Assembly (NCBI RefSeq): GCF_030159795.1 | Contig: NZ_BSND01000006.1 | Coordinates: 186,001 to 250,000, forward strand | DNA: 64,000 bases | Direction: 5' to 3' | DNA from: Methylophaga thalassica | GTDB taxonomy: Bacteria; Pseudomonadota; Gammaproteobacteria; Nitrosococcales; Methylophagaceae | In this document: positions 1 to 8,039 of the stretch, piece by piece | Numbering within the stretch: the stretch's first letter is position 1 | Layout of the letters: the number at the start of each line of letters is the position of its first letter | Made by a program: the position numbers and the translations under genes | Notes under the pieces: model-generated | The model's input: the letters and a program-made list of their open reading frames with translations, nothing else | The model's database searches: none | Told to the model about the DNA's origin: nothing

Positions 1-260
1 CCGAGTGTGGGCAGACCCAGCTCAAGACGCTGTTGTACCAACGCCAGCTCTGAGGCAATAAATGGAAACAAGGCTCCATCATTAACGCTGATCGGCCCAC
101 CCAATATCAGCAGTAAATCAATCTGTGTATTGTCGAGCTGACTTAAATCGTCTATTGCAACATCAACGTAACGCAATGTTATGTCTCGATCCATAAGCAC
201 ACTGGCGAGTATCCCAGCATCCTCAAAAGCAAGATGTCTGAGTGCAATCGCAGTTTTCAT
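1..260 (-). CDS. Class I glutamine amidotransferase-like protein (partial)
   Basis: Reading leftward from the ATG at 260, the frame is open to the window edge, so about 86 N-terminal residues are visible. It begins MKTAIALRHLAFEDAG and contains LLLILGGPISVND, the first strand-turn of class I glutamine amidotransferase (GMP synthase-like) domains, where the GGP loop forms part of the oxyanion site. The catalytic Cys and His lie outside the window. An AGGAG ribosome site sits 6 bases upstream. The start is 8 bases after the response-regulator stop, so it is probably co-transcribed with the two-component genes. The substrate is unknown. Confidence 0.7.
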   Translation of the reverse strand, partial: MKTAIALRHLAFEDAGILASVLMDRDITLRYVDVAIDDLSQLDNTQIDLLLILGGPISVNDGALFPFIASELALVQQRLELGLPTL

Positions 261-268
261 CTCTGCTC

Positions 269-889
269 CTAGTCAATAAGTTCATGTTCAATAGCTAACT
301 TCACTAAGTCTGCTGTGCTGTTCAATTCCAACTTCCGTTTCAACTGAGTCTGGTAAGTCGCCACTGTTTTTTTACTGATACTTAATATGTCGGCGATATC
401 ACCGACTCCCTTGCCATTGGCCAACAGACATAACACTTCAAATTCACGGGTACTGAGCTTATCTATCGGGCTGTCACCCATGACATTGCTCATCGCCATT
501 TTCTGAGCCACCTCATGACTCAAATAGCTGCGTCCTTGTGCCACCTGTTTAATCGCATGAAATAAATCATCAATCGCCGTCGACTTCAGTACAAAAGATA
601 ATGCACCAGCCATTAAAGCCTGCTTGGCATACATCACGGCTGAATGCATGGAATAAATGATGATGCGAGCATCAGTATCACGTGCTTTAATTCGTCTCGC
701 AGTCTCGATGCCGCCTATACCTGGCATGGATAAATCCAATACCACCACATCGGCTTTTTGCTGACAGTAATGCTCATACGCCAACTCACCACTACTTACA
801 CAGGCAGACACCTGCCAGTTCATGTCTTTAAGCATCGCTTCCAGTCCGCTTCTGATGGCGGGATGATCATCAGCTATCAAGATGTTCAT
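269..889 (-). CDS. NarL/FixJ-family response regulator
   Basis: A 206-residue two-domain regulator. The receiver domain (about 1-120) starts MNILIADDHP with the acidic pair. The phospho-acceptor Asp lies in VVVLDLSMPGIGG (about 52), and the conserved Lys is in FVLKST. A LuxR-type helix-turn-helix occupies about 145-200 (LSTREFEVLCLLANGKG, then KKTVATYQTQLKRKL). It lies 5 bases after the histidine kinase gene on the same strand, so the two form a cognate pair. The xoxF gene is nearby, with LysR between, and methylotrophs often use such pairs to control methanol oxidation, but no target site is visible and that role is only a guess. Confidence 0.9.
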   Translation of the reverse strand: MNILIADDHPAIRSGLEAMLKDMNWQVSACVSSGELAYEHYCQQKADVVVLDLSMPGIGGIETARRIKARDTDARIIIYSMHSAVMYAKQALMAGALSFVLKSTAIDDLFHAIKQVAQGRSYLSHEVAQKMAMSNVMGDSPIDKLSTREFEVLCLLANGKGVGDIADILSISKKTVATYQTQLKRKLELNSTADLVKLAIEHELID

Positions 890-894
890 CTGTG

Positions 895-1542
895 TCAGCT
901 CACTAATGGAAAAAGTGCATTGATATGTGTCCCGGCATGCTGGTTTATTTCAAATTGACCGCCCAGCGCCTGCACCCGATCACGCATACCCGTCAGCCCT
1001 AATCCAATACGTTGCCCCGAGGCTGATGACATACCCCGACCATTATCAGAAAGTGCGAACTGAATAAGGTCAGGGGCATAACACACCGTAATGGTGACAG
1101 CTGTAGCCTGAGCATGACGAGCCACATTGGTGAGTCCTTCCTGTAGCAGTCGATAAATGCTGTGGGCGTGGTCACGAGGCATGGCATCCACATCGCCTTC
1201 GAGCCTGAATGACACCTCTAGCTGACTTGATGCTTGCCACTGTGCCACCAATTCAGTCACTTGTTGTCTGAAGTCGACATCCTCCGGAACGGGTGATTTT
1301 ATATTTTGTAATAATCCCCTCACCTGCTGATGCGTTTTATCCAGCGTGCAAAGTATCTGCTGAGCGTATTCCTGTGCTGCACCCAGTTGAGATGATCGTA
1401 AGATCCGTTCAGAAAATAATTTGATTAAAATTAACTCTTGCCCAAGCTCATCATGCAGCTCTCTCGCCAGAGACTGGTGAAATGAACTCAACTCGTCATT
1501 AACAGCCGCCATTGGCTGTTGTTCTAGTCTCGCATTCATCAT
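895..1542 (-). CDS. Short cytosolic histidine kinase (HisKA_3 type)
   Basis: A 215-residue kinase of the NarX/DegS class. The dimerisation and phospho-acceptor box is LARELHDELGQELILIK with His30. An HATPase domain follows, with the N-box around LLQEGLTNVARHA, a G1 box DNGRGM and a G2 box GLGLTGMRDRV. It has no transmembrane segment and no PAS, GAF or other input domain before residue 20, so the signal must come from a partner protein or a cytosolic ligand. It is followed after 5 bases by its response regulator. The start is the first of two ATGs, with an AGGGT-like ribosome site upstream. Confidence 0.88.
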   Translation of the reverse strand: MMNARLEQQPMAAVNDELSSFHQSLARELHDELGQELILIKLFSERILRSSQLGAAQEYAQQILCTLDKTHQQVRGLLQNIKSPVPEDVDFRQQVTELVAQWQASSQLEVSFRLEGDVDAMPRDHAHSIYRLLQEGLTNVARHAQATAVTITVCYAPDLIQFALSDNGRGMSSASGQRIGLGLTGMRDRVQALGGQFEINQHAGTHINALFPLVS

Positions 1543-1684
1543 TTTTACCCTTTTTACACCAAAACTGTCTGAGTGATTTCAGAATAATTCCCTGATGTGT
1601 GAGCAATTCTCTCAGAACAAAAGTTGCATGTATAAGTTTAAATATTTATGTTATTGATAATTTTTATGAATCAATTGATACGAT

Positions 1685-2572
1685 ATGGAACTCAGACATT
1701 TACGCTACTTTAAGGTCGTTGCTGAACTACAGCACTTTCATCAGGCTGCTGAAAAACTGCATATCACCCAACCGGCTTTATCCAATCAAATGAAACAACT
1801 GGAAGAGGAACTCAATACCGCCTTATTTCACCGTGTTGGCCGCCATGTCAAACTCTCGGAATCTGGTGCAAAAGTACTGGAAGTTGCCAATAAAATTCTG
1901 AATGAAGTCGACTTACTGAAAGAAGCAGTGAGTGATATTGAGTCGGGTCAGACGGGCAGTTTACGTATAGGCGTATTACAATCGATTAATGCTTTGTATT
2001 GTCGGGAAATTGTCTTAGAGTTTGACCGGCTGCATCCGGGTATCGCTCTGCACATAGAAGAGCTATCTAATCGGCAAATTGAGCAGCGTTTATTGACTGG
2101 CGATATTGATGTTGGCATCGGTTTTATTCTTGATAAAAAATACCATCATGATCTGCTTTTTGAATCTTTATTTTCTGAAGCATGGAAATTGATCATCAAT
2201 CATGAGTCGGCCAAATATGCTTCAGCCATCATGCAAGGCCAGCCACATCCGCTGAAAGCCGTGTTGTTACCAGAAGGATTTGAAACCCGAAGCGTGGTTG
2301 ATCAGTTTTTCGAAGATCACCAGATATTTACCAGCAAAATAACAGAAGTAAATACCATTTCCTTTATCCTGGATCTGGTTGAAAACGGCATGGCATTCAG
2401 CATTTTACCGGAGGCTTTTTCGCGGCTAAATACCTCTGCTAAACGTCGTGAATACGACTTAAGCCCCGCCCCCAAAGAACGACAAATTGGTCTGTTTACC
2501 GTCAAAGATCGACTGCGTAAAAAAAGTGTCGAACATTTCTGCACTTTAATCAGAAATCAATTGAAACAATAA
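1685..2572 (+). CDS. LysR-family transcriptional regulator
   Basis: A 295-residue LysR regulator. The winged helix-turn-helix is at residues 1-60 (MELRHLRYFKVVAELQHFHQ, then AAEKLHITQPALSNQMKQLE), followed by a linker helix and a periplasmic-binding-like effector domain (about 90-290). It is divergent from the histidine kinase (143 bases between starts) and convergent with xoxF, whose terminator hairpin lies just past its stop. It may regulate the divergent operon or xoxF; no effector can be inferred. A T-N11-A LysR box could sit in the AT-rich region 1600-1680, but I cannot pick one site. Confidence 0.9.
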   Translation: MELRHLRYFKVVAELQHFHQAAEKLHITQPALSNQMKQLEEELNTALFHRVGRHVKLSESGAKVLEVANKILNEVDLLKEAVSDIESGQTGSLRIGVLQSINALYCREIVLEFDRLHPGIALHIEELSNRQIEQRLLTGDIDVGIGFILDKKYHHDLLFESLFSEAWKLIINHESAKYASAIMQGQPHPLKAVLLPEGFETRSVVDQFFEDHQIFTSKITEVNTISFILDLVENGMAFSILPEAFSRLNTSAKRREYDLSPAPKERQIGLFTVKDRLRKKSVEHFCTLIRNQLKQ

Positions 2573-2601
2573 AAAAACCCGGCATGAAAACCATGCCGGG
2601 T
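2570..2601 (-). terminator. Rho-independent terminator of xoxF
   Basis: A perfect 9-bp stem (CCCGGCATG at 2578-2586, CATGCCGGG at 2592-2600) with a 5-base loop is followed, on the minus strand, by seven Ts. It lies about 30 bases past the xoxF stop. Read on the plus strand there is no T tract, so it serves xoxF rather than the LysR gene, whose stop codon abuts it. Confidence 0.9.
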
Positions 2602-2631
2602 CGAGGTCATTTACTATGAGAATATAACCGC

Positions 2632-4407
2632 TTATAAGCTAAACACACTCAACACACCCCCCAGGTTTGTCCAGTTGGATAAAGCTCTATAAGCACCAAC
2701 GGCACCTAAACCATCGGCATCATTTTCAAGTGATGGAATAGCCATACCAATACCAGCCCAACCACCAACACCAGACAAAATAGAAATATATTGCTTACCA
2801 TCATGTTTGTAGGTGTTCACATTACCAATAATGCCCGAGGCGGTTTTAAAGCGCCAAAGCTCGCGACCTGATTGAGCATCTACTGCTTTTAAATAGCCTT
2901 CAAGCGTGCCATAAAAAACAACATCCGTAGCCGTCGCTAAAGCACCAGACCAGACTGAAAAACGCTCAGGATTAGACCAAACGATTTTACCTTCTCGGGC
3001 ATCCCAGGCAATAAAGTTACCCATATTGGTGCCACCCGGTGCCGGATACATACTTAGCGTTGCCCCGACATAAGGCTGACCAGCAACGTATTCCACCTCA
3101 AATGGCTCATAATCCATACAAATATGGTTTGTCGGCACGTAGAAAAGTCCCGTCCGTGGTGAGTAGGCAGCAGGTTGCATATCTTTTGAACCCTGCGCTG
3201 CAGGACAAATACCGCTGGTGGTGACATCCGGCCCATTCTTCGCCGTTGAGTATTTTGCCACCCGATCATGCAAGCCTGTTTTTAAATTGACCCCGTTTGA
3301 CCAGTTCACTGTCGGGTCATATTTTTCTGCCACTAACAATTCACCATTTGCCCGGTCCATCGTGTAGGCAAACCCATTACGGTCAAAATGCACCAGCGTT
3401 TTTCTTTGTTTGCCTTTGACTTTTTGATCCACCAAAATATTTTCATTGATACCGTCATAGTCCCATTCGTCAAACGGTGTCATCTGATAGACCCATTTTG
3501 CCATGCCCGTATCAAGATCACGGCCGAAAATTGACATGGTCCATTTGTTATCACCTGGACGTTGAACTGGGTTCCAGGTAGATGGATTCGCCGTCGCGTA
3601 GTAGAAGGTATCCAGGTCTGGATCGTAAGAATACCAACCCCAAGTCGTTCCACCACCAATTTTCCACTGATCACCCTGCCAGCTATTTAACGATGAATTT
3701 TTTCCTACTGGTTTTAACATTGACGTGGTTTTATCAGGATCAATCAGCATATCTTCATCCGGTCCAGTGCTATAAGCCTTGTATTTCACATTGCCATCCA
3801 GGTCATAGGCCTGGACATAACCACGTACCCCAAATTCACCACCGGAAATACCGACAATCACTTTATCTTTAAAAACATGCGCCGCTGCAGTACTGGTGGC
3901 ACCTTTTCTTGGGTCATCACGCTTATCTGACCACACCACTTTTCCGTCTTCAGCATTCAAAGCGACTAACGTGGTATCAGCCTGATTAAGAAAAATTTTG
4001 CCATCAGCATAAGACAAGCCACGATTGACTGTGTCGCAACACATGACGGGTACAGTTTCATCGTAATTTTGCTTGGGCTCATATTTCCATTTAATGGCGC
4101 CATCATTATTTAAGTCCAGCGCATAAACAATGTTTGGAAATGGCGTATGTAGGTACATCGTGCCATCAATAACTAAGGCATTACCTTCGTGTCCACGTAA
4201 AACACCGGTCGAGAATGACCAGGCCATGCCTAAATCTTTCACATTATCTTTATTAATCTGTGTCAGCTCAGAGTAACGTTGATTATTGTAATGACCCGCA
4301 GGCATGACCCAGTTATTAGGGTTTTCCTGCATTTGTTGAAGTTCGTCAGCAGCCACCAATGCTGGCGTGGCTGATAGCAAAGCAATAGAAAGTATTTTCA
4401 GCTTCAT
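2632..4407 (-). CDS. xoxF: Lanthanide-dependent PQQ methanol dehydrogenase XoxF
   Basis: A periplasmic quinoprotein of 591 residues, the usual XoxF length, that oxidises methanol (and often formaldehyde) and passes electrons to a c-type cytochrome. A signal peptide ends at ALVAA (20). The vicinal disulfide is Cys123-Cys124. Metal and PQQ ligands are recognisable: Glu191 in SGGEFGVRG, Asn274 in TANPS, catalytic Asp316 and the extra Asp318 in DEWDYDG. Asp at +2 from the catalytic Asp is the diagnostic lanthanide ligand; calcium MxaF enzymes have Ala there. AAGGAC precedes the ATG. No xoxG cytochrome or xoxJ is adjacent, so the electron acceptor must be encoded elsewhere. Confidence 0.96.
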   Translation of the reverse strand: MKLKILSIALLSATPALVAADELQQMQENPNNWVMPAGHYNNQRYSELTQINKDNVKDLGMAWSFSTGVLRGHEGNALVIDGTMYLHTPFPNIVYALDLNNDGAIKWKYEPKQNYDETVPVMCCDTVNRGLSYADGKIFLNQADTTLVALNAEDGKVVWSDKRDDPRKGATSTAAAHVFKDKVIVGISGGEFGVRGYVQAYDLDGNVKYKAYSTGPDEDMLIDPDKTTSMLKPVGKNSSLNSWQGDQWKIGGGTTWGWYSYDPDLDTFYYATANPSTWNPVQRPGDNKWTMSIFGRDLDTGMAKWVYQMTPFDEWDYDGINENILVDQKVKGKQRKTLVHFDRNGFAYTMDRANGELLVAEKYDPTVNWSNGVNLKTGLHDRVAKYSTAKNGPDVTTSGICPAAQGSKDMQPAAYSPRTGLFYVPTNHICMDYEPFEVEYVAGQPYVGATLSMYPAPGGTNMGNFIAWDAREGKIVWSNPERFSVWSGALATATDVVFYGTLEGYLKAVDAQSGRELWRFKTASGIIGNVNTYKHDGKQYISILSGVGGWAGIGMAIPSLENDADGLGAVGAYRALSNWTNLGGVLSVFSL

Positions 4408-4432
4408 TTCTTTGTCCTTTTATCGTTGTTTT

Positions 4433-4451
4433 TGGCATGTTCGACATGCCA
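4433..4451. promoter_or_regulatory. Inverted repeat in the xoxF leader
   Basis: TGGCATG (4433-4439) and CATGCCA (4445-4451) form a perfect 7-bp inverted repeat around TTCGA, beginning 26 bases upstream of the xoxF start. It could be an operator or a small mRNA hairpin ahead of the ribosome site. Further upstream, TGAGT/ACTCA around 4562-4577 is another short palindrome. Which, if either, mediates the lanthanide response is unknown. Confidence 0.45.
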
Positions 4452-4588
4452 TACAACTGTATAAAAGACCGTGAGACGGGTCATTTGGACAAAGGCTTGT
4501 TTAAGACTCAGAGAAACGCTGATCTGTTCTTATCTACTTTTCATTATCAAAAATGTGAATCATGAGTACATCAACTCAATATACCTAG

Positions 4589-5194
4589 TTAGTGGCTGAG
4601 CGTTAACACATCGATAATTACTGGCACCACAGAAATAGCCAATAACATTCCCATGCTCAGATTAATCAGTCGCATCGCTTTATTCGAATGAATAAAAGAA
4701 CGTGAAGCATGACCAAGATATAACCATAACGAAAGACAAATCGCTGTGACCACTAAAAACATAACGGCCATCAATACAATATTTCCCCAACCTGAATCCA
4801 GCGAGGAGTAGGTCGTCACGGCACCAATGGCAATAATCCAGGCTTTGGGGTTTAACCATTGGAAAATCATTCCCCCCAACACAGACATCGGTTTTTGTTG
4901 AATACCGGTGTTGGAAGACGGTTTTTGGGTGGCGATCAACCAGGCCAGATAGAGTAAATAGACAATGCCAACAACTTTTAAAATCAGATGCAACACCGGG
5001 TATTGCTTAAACAGCGTGTTCAAGCCCATACCGATGGCCAGCAACATCAATGGAAAGCCAAAACACACCCCCAAATAAAACGGCAGGGTACGTTTAACCC
5101 CGTAGTGCAGCACCGAGTTTAGAATCATGATGTTATTCGGACCCGGCGTAATGGTGGAAGCAATTGCAAATAATAAAAACGCCGTTACATTCAT
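4589..5194 (-). CDS. LysE/RhtB-family amino acid exporter
   Basis: A 201-residue inner-membrane exporter with about six hydrophobic segments. The N-terminus carries the family signature TITPGPNNIMIL, a short helix with the conserved PGP turn, followed by a membrane helix around LGVCFGFPLMLLAIGMG. Family members export amino acids or related small molecules in exchange for protons; the substrate cannot be read from sequence. The start codon overlaps the end of the upstream DinB-family gene by four bases, so the two are translationally coupled. Confidence 0.88.
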   Translation of the reverse strand: MNVTAFLLFAIASTITPGPNNIMILNSVLHYGVKRTLPFYLGVCFGFPLMLLAIGMGLNTLFKQYPVLHLILKVVGIVYLLYLAWLIATQKPSSNTGIQQKPMSVLGGMIFQWLNPKAWIIAIGAVTTYSSLDSGWGNIVLMAVMFLVVTAICLSLWLYLGHASRSFIHSNKAMRLINLSMGMLLAISVVPVIIDVLTLSH

Positions 5195-5706
5195 ACACTG
5201 ATCTCAGGCATAAATAATAAATCTGTCACCCCGACATAGACACCTGCCTGGTTCAGTGCTGTGGTAATTTGTCCCCGATGATGGGTTTGATGGTTAAAAA
5301 AATGAATAATCGCCTGAGTGAAATCGACATTCTTTTCGGCAGCAGCTGCCAGACTCGTATAGACCAAGCGTTCTGGCAAAACTGTCTCCTCGAGTGAAGC
5401 TGCCCAATCAAGTATCTCCAGATCTAATTCATCACGCGCTTTTTTTAGCTCCGTGAACTCACTGTAAAGTTCCTGATCCAATGCCTTCAGATCAGCTGAA
5501 GGAATCTGACCTTTAAATCGGTCTAGCCACATCCGATCGCACAACAATAGATGGTTTAAGGTGCCATGAATGGATTTGAAAAACAGTCCACAGTCGGCCT
5601 TGCGATCCTGATCACTTAATTGACTGGCTGCCAGATAAACAGACTGGTTCATCCATTGGTTATAACGTGCCATTAACTCCGCATAAGTCGCGATATCCAA
5701 CTTCAT
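5191..5706 (-). CDS. DinB-family metal-binding four-helix protein
   Basis: A 171-residue DinB/YfiT-like protein. The fold is recognised by MARYNQWMNQSVY near the N-terminus, the first ligand His in IHGTLNHLLLCD, and the C-terminal pair in FFNHQTHHRGQITTAL; together these give the three-His metal site. Relatives include bacillithiol- or mycothiol-dependent transferases and many proteins of unknown role. A longer frame opens at 5769, but AAGGAG lies 7 bases before the ATG at 5706, so that start is preferred. It is coupled to the LysE gene. Confidence 0.85.
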   Translation of the reverse strand: MKLDIATYAELMARYNQWMNQSVYLAASQLSDQDRKADCGLFFKSIHGTLNHLLLCDRMWLDRFKGQIPSADLKALDQELYSEFTELKKARDELDLEILDWAASLEETVLPERLVYTSLAAAAEKNVDFTQAIIHFFNHQTHHRGQITTALNQAGVYVGVTDLLFMPEISV

Positions 5707-6012
5707 CACAAGCTCCTTCATTGAGAGCAAAGAAGAAAATTCTAAATCATTCCATCTTATTTTTTTCAATCAAAATCAGTGGCTAAGGCAAGTTTATGAT
5801 GTCTTTTTTTGAAGGTTTTAGTAATAAAAGTGAAAATCATCCACCGGCAACTCATTGATTATGCAAGTACTTAACGATAGAACAAAAACGCGATTAAGAC
5901 TGCATAGCAATAGCATAGTCAGAGTTTGTCTTATAGAAAAATGAGCCAAACACTCAGACTTTTGAAAGCCGATCCTATTTGATCCATAGCAGTTGTCAGC
6001 GAAGTAGCTACC
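5707..6012. other. Intergenic region without recognisable gene
   Basis: AT-rich spacer between rlmJ and the dinB-like gene, both on the minus strand. It should hold the promoter of the dinB-lysE pair. I see no convincing hairpin with a T tract, repeat or small open frame with a ribosome site. Confidence 0.5.
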
Positions 6013-6849
6013 TTACTGCGCCACCAACGTATCAGCCCGATAAAATGCACCTGCATTTTCACCCAAGACTTTCACTAGTTTGGGCAGTAATGCCGTCATG
6101 GTCTCCATCAATTGCCAGGGTGGATTGATGACATAGATGCCCGATGACGTCATACCACGTGTGGAAGCATCCGCATCCAACCCTAGTTCATAGCGTTGTA
6201 TATGAGTAATGCCACTATTAATCAACTGTTTATCCAGTCGATTAATACGTGCCCTGTCGACCACCGGATACCAGATTGCATACGTACCCGTAGCAAACTT
6301 TTTATGGGCTTTCTCGACAGTATGAAACACCTCGTCGTAATCCGATTTGATCTCATAAGACGGGTCAATCAACACCAGTGCCCGACGTGACTCCGGCGGT
6401 AATAAACTCAGCAAACCTTTCAAGCCATCTTCTCGCCGTACACGAGCCTGCTTATATTGGCGCAGATTATTGGTCAGGAATACACTGTCTTCCGAATGCA
6501 ACTCAAAACACCATGCCTGATCCTGAGCACGTAAATATTGCATCGCCAACATGGGTGAGCCAGGGTAAAACGTCAGGTCATTGCCATCATTCACCGTCTT
6601 CACTGCCGTCTGATACGCCGCCAACTCTGGCCAGTCCAGATGAAACACCTTCGTAATACCTTTCTGATATTCCTGATTTTTTCCAGCGTGGCCTGAGCGT
6701 AAATGATACAAGCCCGCCCCGGAATGGGTATCAATATAACTAAAGGCTTTTTCTTTTTTCACCATATGCTGAAGCAGTTCGATCAGCACAATATGTTTCA
6801 GCACATCAGCAAAATTACCCGCATGGAATGAATGACGATAACTTAACAA
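6013..6849 (-). CDS. rlmJ: 23S rRNA (adenine-2030-N6)-methyltransferase RlmJ
   Basis: 278 residues, matching the family length of about 280. RlmJ methylates A2030 of 23S rRNA with S-adenosylmethionine. The N-terminus LSYRHSFHAGNFADVLKHIV is highly typical, followed by the SAM-binding stretch THSGAGLYHL and the catalytic-type motif DPSYE (about 166). The true start is a TTG codon at 6849, because LSYRHSFHAGN follows immediately and AGGA lies upstream. It stands alone as a single transcription unit. It is a housekeeping gene and supports a gammaproteobacterial host. Confidence 0.94.
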   Translation of the reverse strand: MLSYRHSFHAGNFADVLKHIVLIELLQHMVKKEKAFSYIDTHSGAGLYHLRSGHAGKNQEYQKGITKVFHLDWPELAAYQTAVKTVNDGNDLTFYPGSPMLAMQYLRAQDQAWCFELHSEDSVFLTNNLRQYKQARVRREDGLKGLLSLLPPESRRALVLIDPSYEIKSDYDEVFHTVEKAHKKFATGTYAIWYPVVDRARINRLDKQLINSGITHIQRYELGLDADASTRGMTSSGIYVINPPWQLMETMTALLPKLVKVLGENAGAFYRADTLVAQ

Positions 6850-7127
6850 AGCAGAATCCTACGCAGGTTAATGAAGTTGTTCTGCAAATTATGCCTGTTG
6901 GTGGGGGAGTGCGTTGGAAAATGTTATGAGAGATTAGAAGCACATAAAAAATAGCTACCAACTCATCTTCGTCTGAGAAGAGATTTAGACAGTTTCAATA
7001 ATAAAAGCCTTTAAATTTACTAATCATGACAATTACTTCAAAACCACTCTCTCCTCTCAATACTGTACTAAAGTACAATTTTTATTTTCTTTCCAACAAC
7101 ATAAACTACAATTGCTTCATTATTTTA

Positions 7128-7204
7128 ATAGAGCCAAACTTGGTGTGAGCCAAGGACGGAAAGCTACAGGTCTTCCCCATGGAAAGATGGCTGGGTTGCA
7201 TGAC
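7128..7204 (+). promoter_or_regulatory. Cyclic di-GMP-I (GEMM) riboswitch
   Basis: The leader of the next gene carries the class I cyclic-di-GMP aptamer layout: AGAGCCAAA, then a P1 hairpin CUUGG/CCAAG (7139-7155) closed by a GUGA tetraloop, the joining motif GGACGGAAAGCU, and a second hairpin UCUUCC/GGAAAGA followed by GAUGGCUGGGUUGC. GNRA tetraloop, GGACG.AAAGC and GGGUUGC are the signature elements of this class. It ends about 15 bases before the gene start, so control of translation initiation or of early transcription is likely. An open frame through it (from 7112) is accidental. Confidence 0.82.
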
Positions 7205-7219
7205 TTTATGGAAATAGCA

Positions 7220-7834
7220 ATGAAAAAAGTACTAGCTGGTCTAGCAATTATTTTGGGGGTATCCGCACAAGCACACGCTGCAGGTGTCAATTTAGTATCA
7301 AACGGCTCATTCGAAAATCCTGATATTCAATCTGGCTCATGGACCATTCTTTATGATGGTGATTTAACCAACTGGGAAGCTGGTGAAGACGGTGTTGAAG
7401 TGCGTGATAACAAAGCAGGCACAGCCTATGATGGTGATCAGTTTGTTGAGCTGGATACGACTCACAACAGCAGCATCACACAAACTTTAGCAACAACGGC
7501 TGGCTCATCTTATGAGTTATCATTTGCTTATTCTGGTCGCATCAGCCAATCAGCTGATACAAATGCTATTTCTATATTCTGGAATGGTGTGATGGTTGAC
7601 ACCGTTACTGCTATCGGTGGCGCTCAACATGACTGGGTTGTTTACACGTTCTTAGTCGATGCTGTGGGTAATGATATTTTGACTTTCGCAGCCAATGGTC
7701 TTGATGACTCATTTGGTGGTAGCTTAGATGCTGTATCAGTGAGTGCTGTTCCAGTTCCAGCGGCAGCCTTCTTATTTGCTCCAGCATTACTTGGTTTTAT
7801 GGGGTTACGCCGTAAAACTGCAAAAATAGCGTAA
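7220..7834 (+). CDS. Exported PEP-CTERM-type (VPLPA-like) sorting protein
   Basis: A 204-residue secreted protein. An N-terminal signal peptide (MKKVLAGLAIILGVSAQAHA) precedes a beta-rich domain beginning VNLVSNGSFENPD, a common opening of carbohydrate-binding-like PEP-CTERM proteins. The C-terminus has the tripartite sorting signal: VPVPAAAF, a hydrophobic helix, then GLRRK. Such proteins are processed by exosortase and are usually tied to exopolysaccharide or biofilm matrix. The upstream GEMM riboswitch makes expression depend on cyclic di-GMP. The start at 7220 is chosen because the longer frame runs through the riboswitch and the signal peptide begins here. No exosortase gene is in the window. 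Confidence 0.88.
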   Translation: MKKVLAGLAIILGVSAQAHAAGVNLVSNGSFENPDIQSGSWTILYDGDLTNWEAGEDGVEVRDNKAGTAYDGDQFVELDTTHNSSITQTLATTAGSSYELSFAYSGRISQSADTNAISIFWNGVMVDTVTAIGGAQHDWVVYTFLVDAVGNDILTFAANGLDDSFGGSLDAVSVSAVPVPAAAFLFAPALLGFMGLRRKTAKIA

Positions 7835-7878
7835 TAAAGATTAGTTAACTTTCTAGTCTAGAAAAAACAAGCATTTAA

Positions 7879-7909
7879 GCCTCCAAAATATTTTTTGGAG
7901 GCTTTTTTT
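7879..7909 (+). terminator. Rho-independent terminator after the PEP-CTERM gene
   Basis: A 10-bp stem GCCTCCAAAA (7879-7888) and TTTTGGAGGC (7893-7902) is followed by seven Ts. It lies 44 bases downstream of the stop, so the riboswitch-controlled gene is a single-gene transcript. Confidence 0.92.
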
Positions 7910-8039
7910 GCCTGGTTATTGCTGTTATATCAGTTCACTTATTAAAATATTACTATCGATTATCTGAGATCCCACTAAAACTCGATAGCATTCCAGTGAT
8001 TGACTTTCATCCTGATGAACGAGCTTATTAACAAGCTAC

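Noticed and set aside
5707-5769. Longer start for the DinB-family gene
   Set aside because: A good AAGGAG ribosome site is placed before the ATG at 5706, where the family N-terminus begins.
7112-7219. N-terminal extension of the PEP-CTERM gene by 36 codons
   Set aside because: The stretch coincides with the cyclic-di-GMP riboswitch, and a classic signal peptide begins only at 7220.
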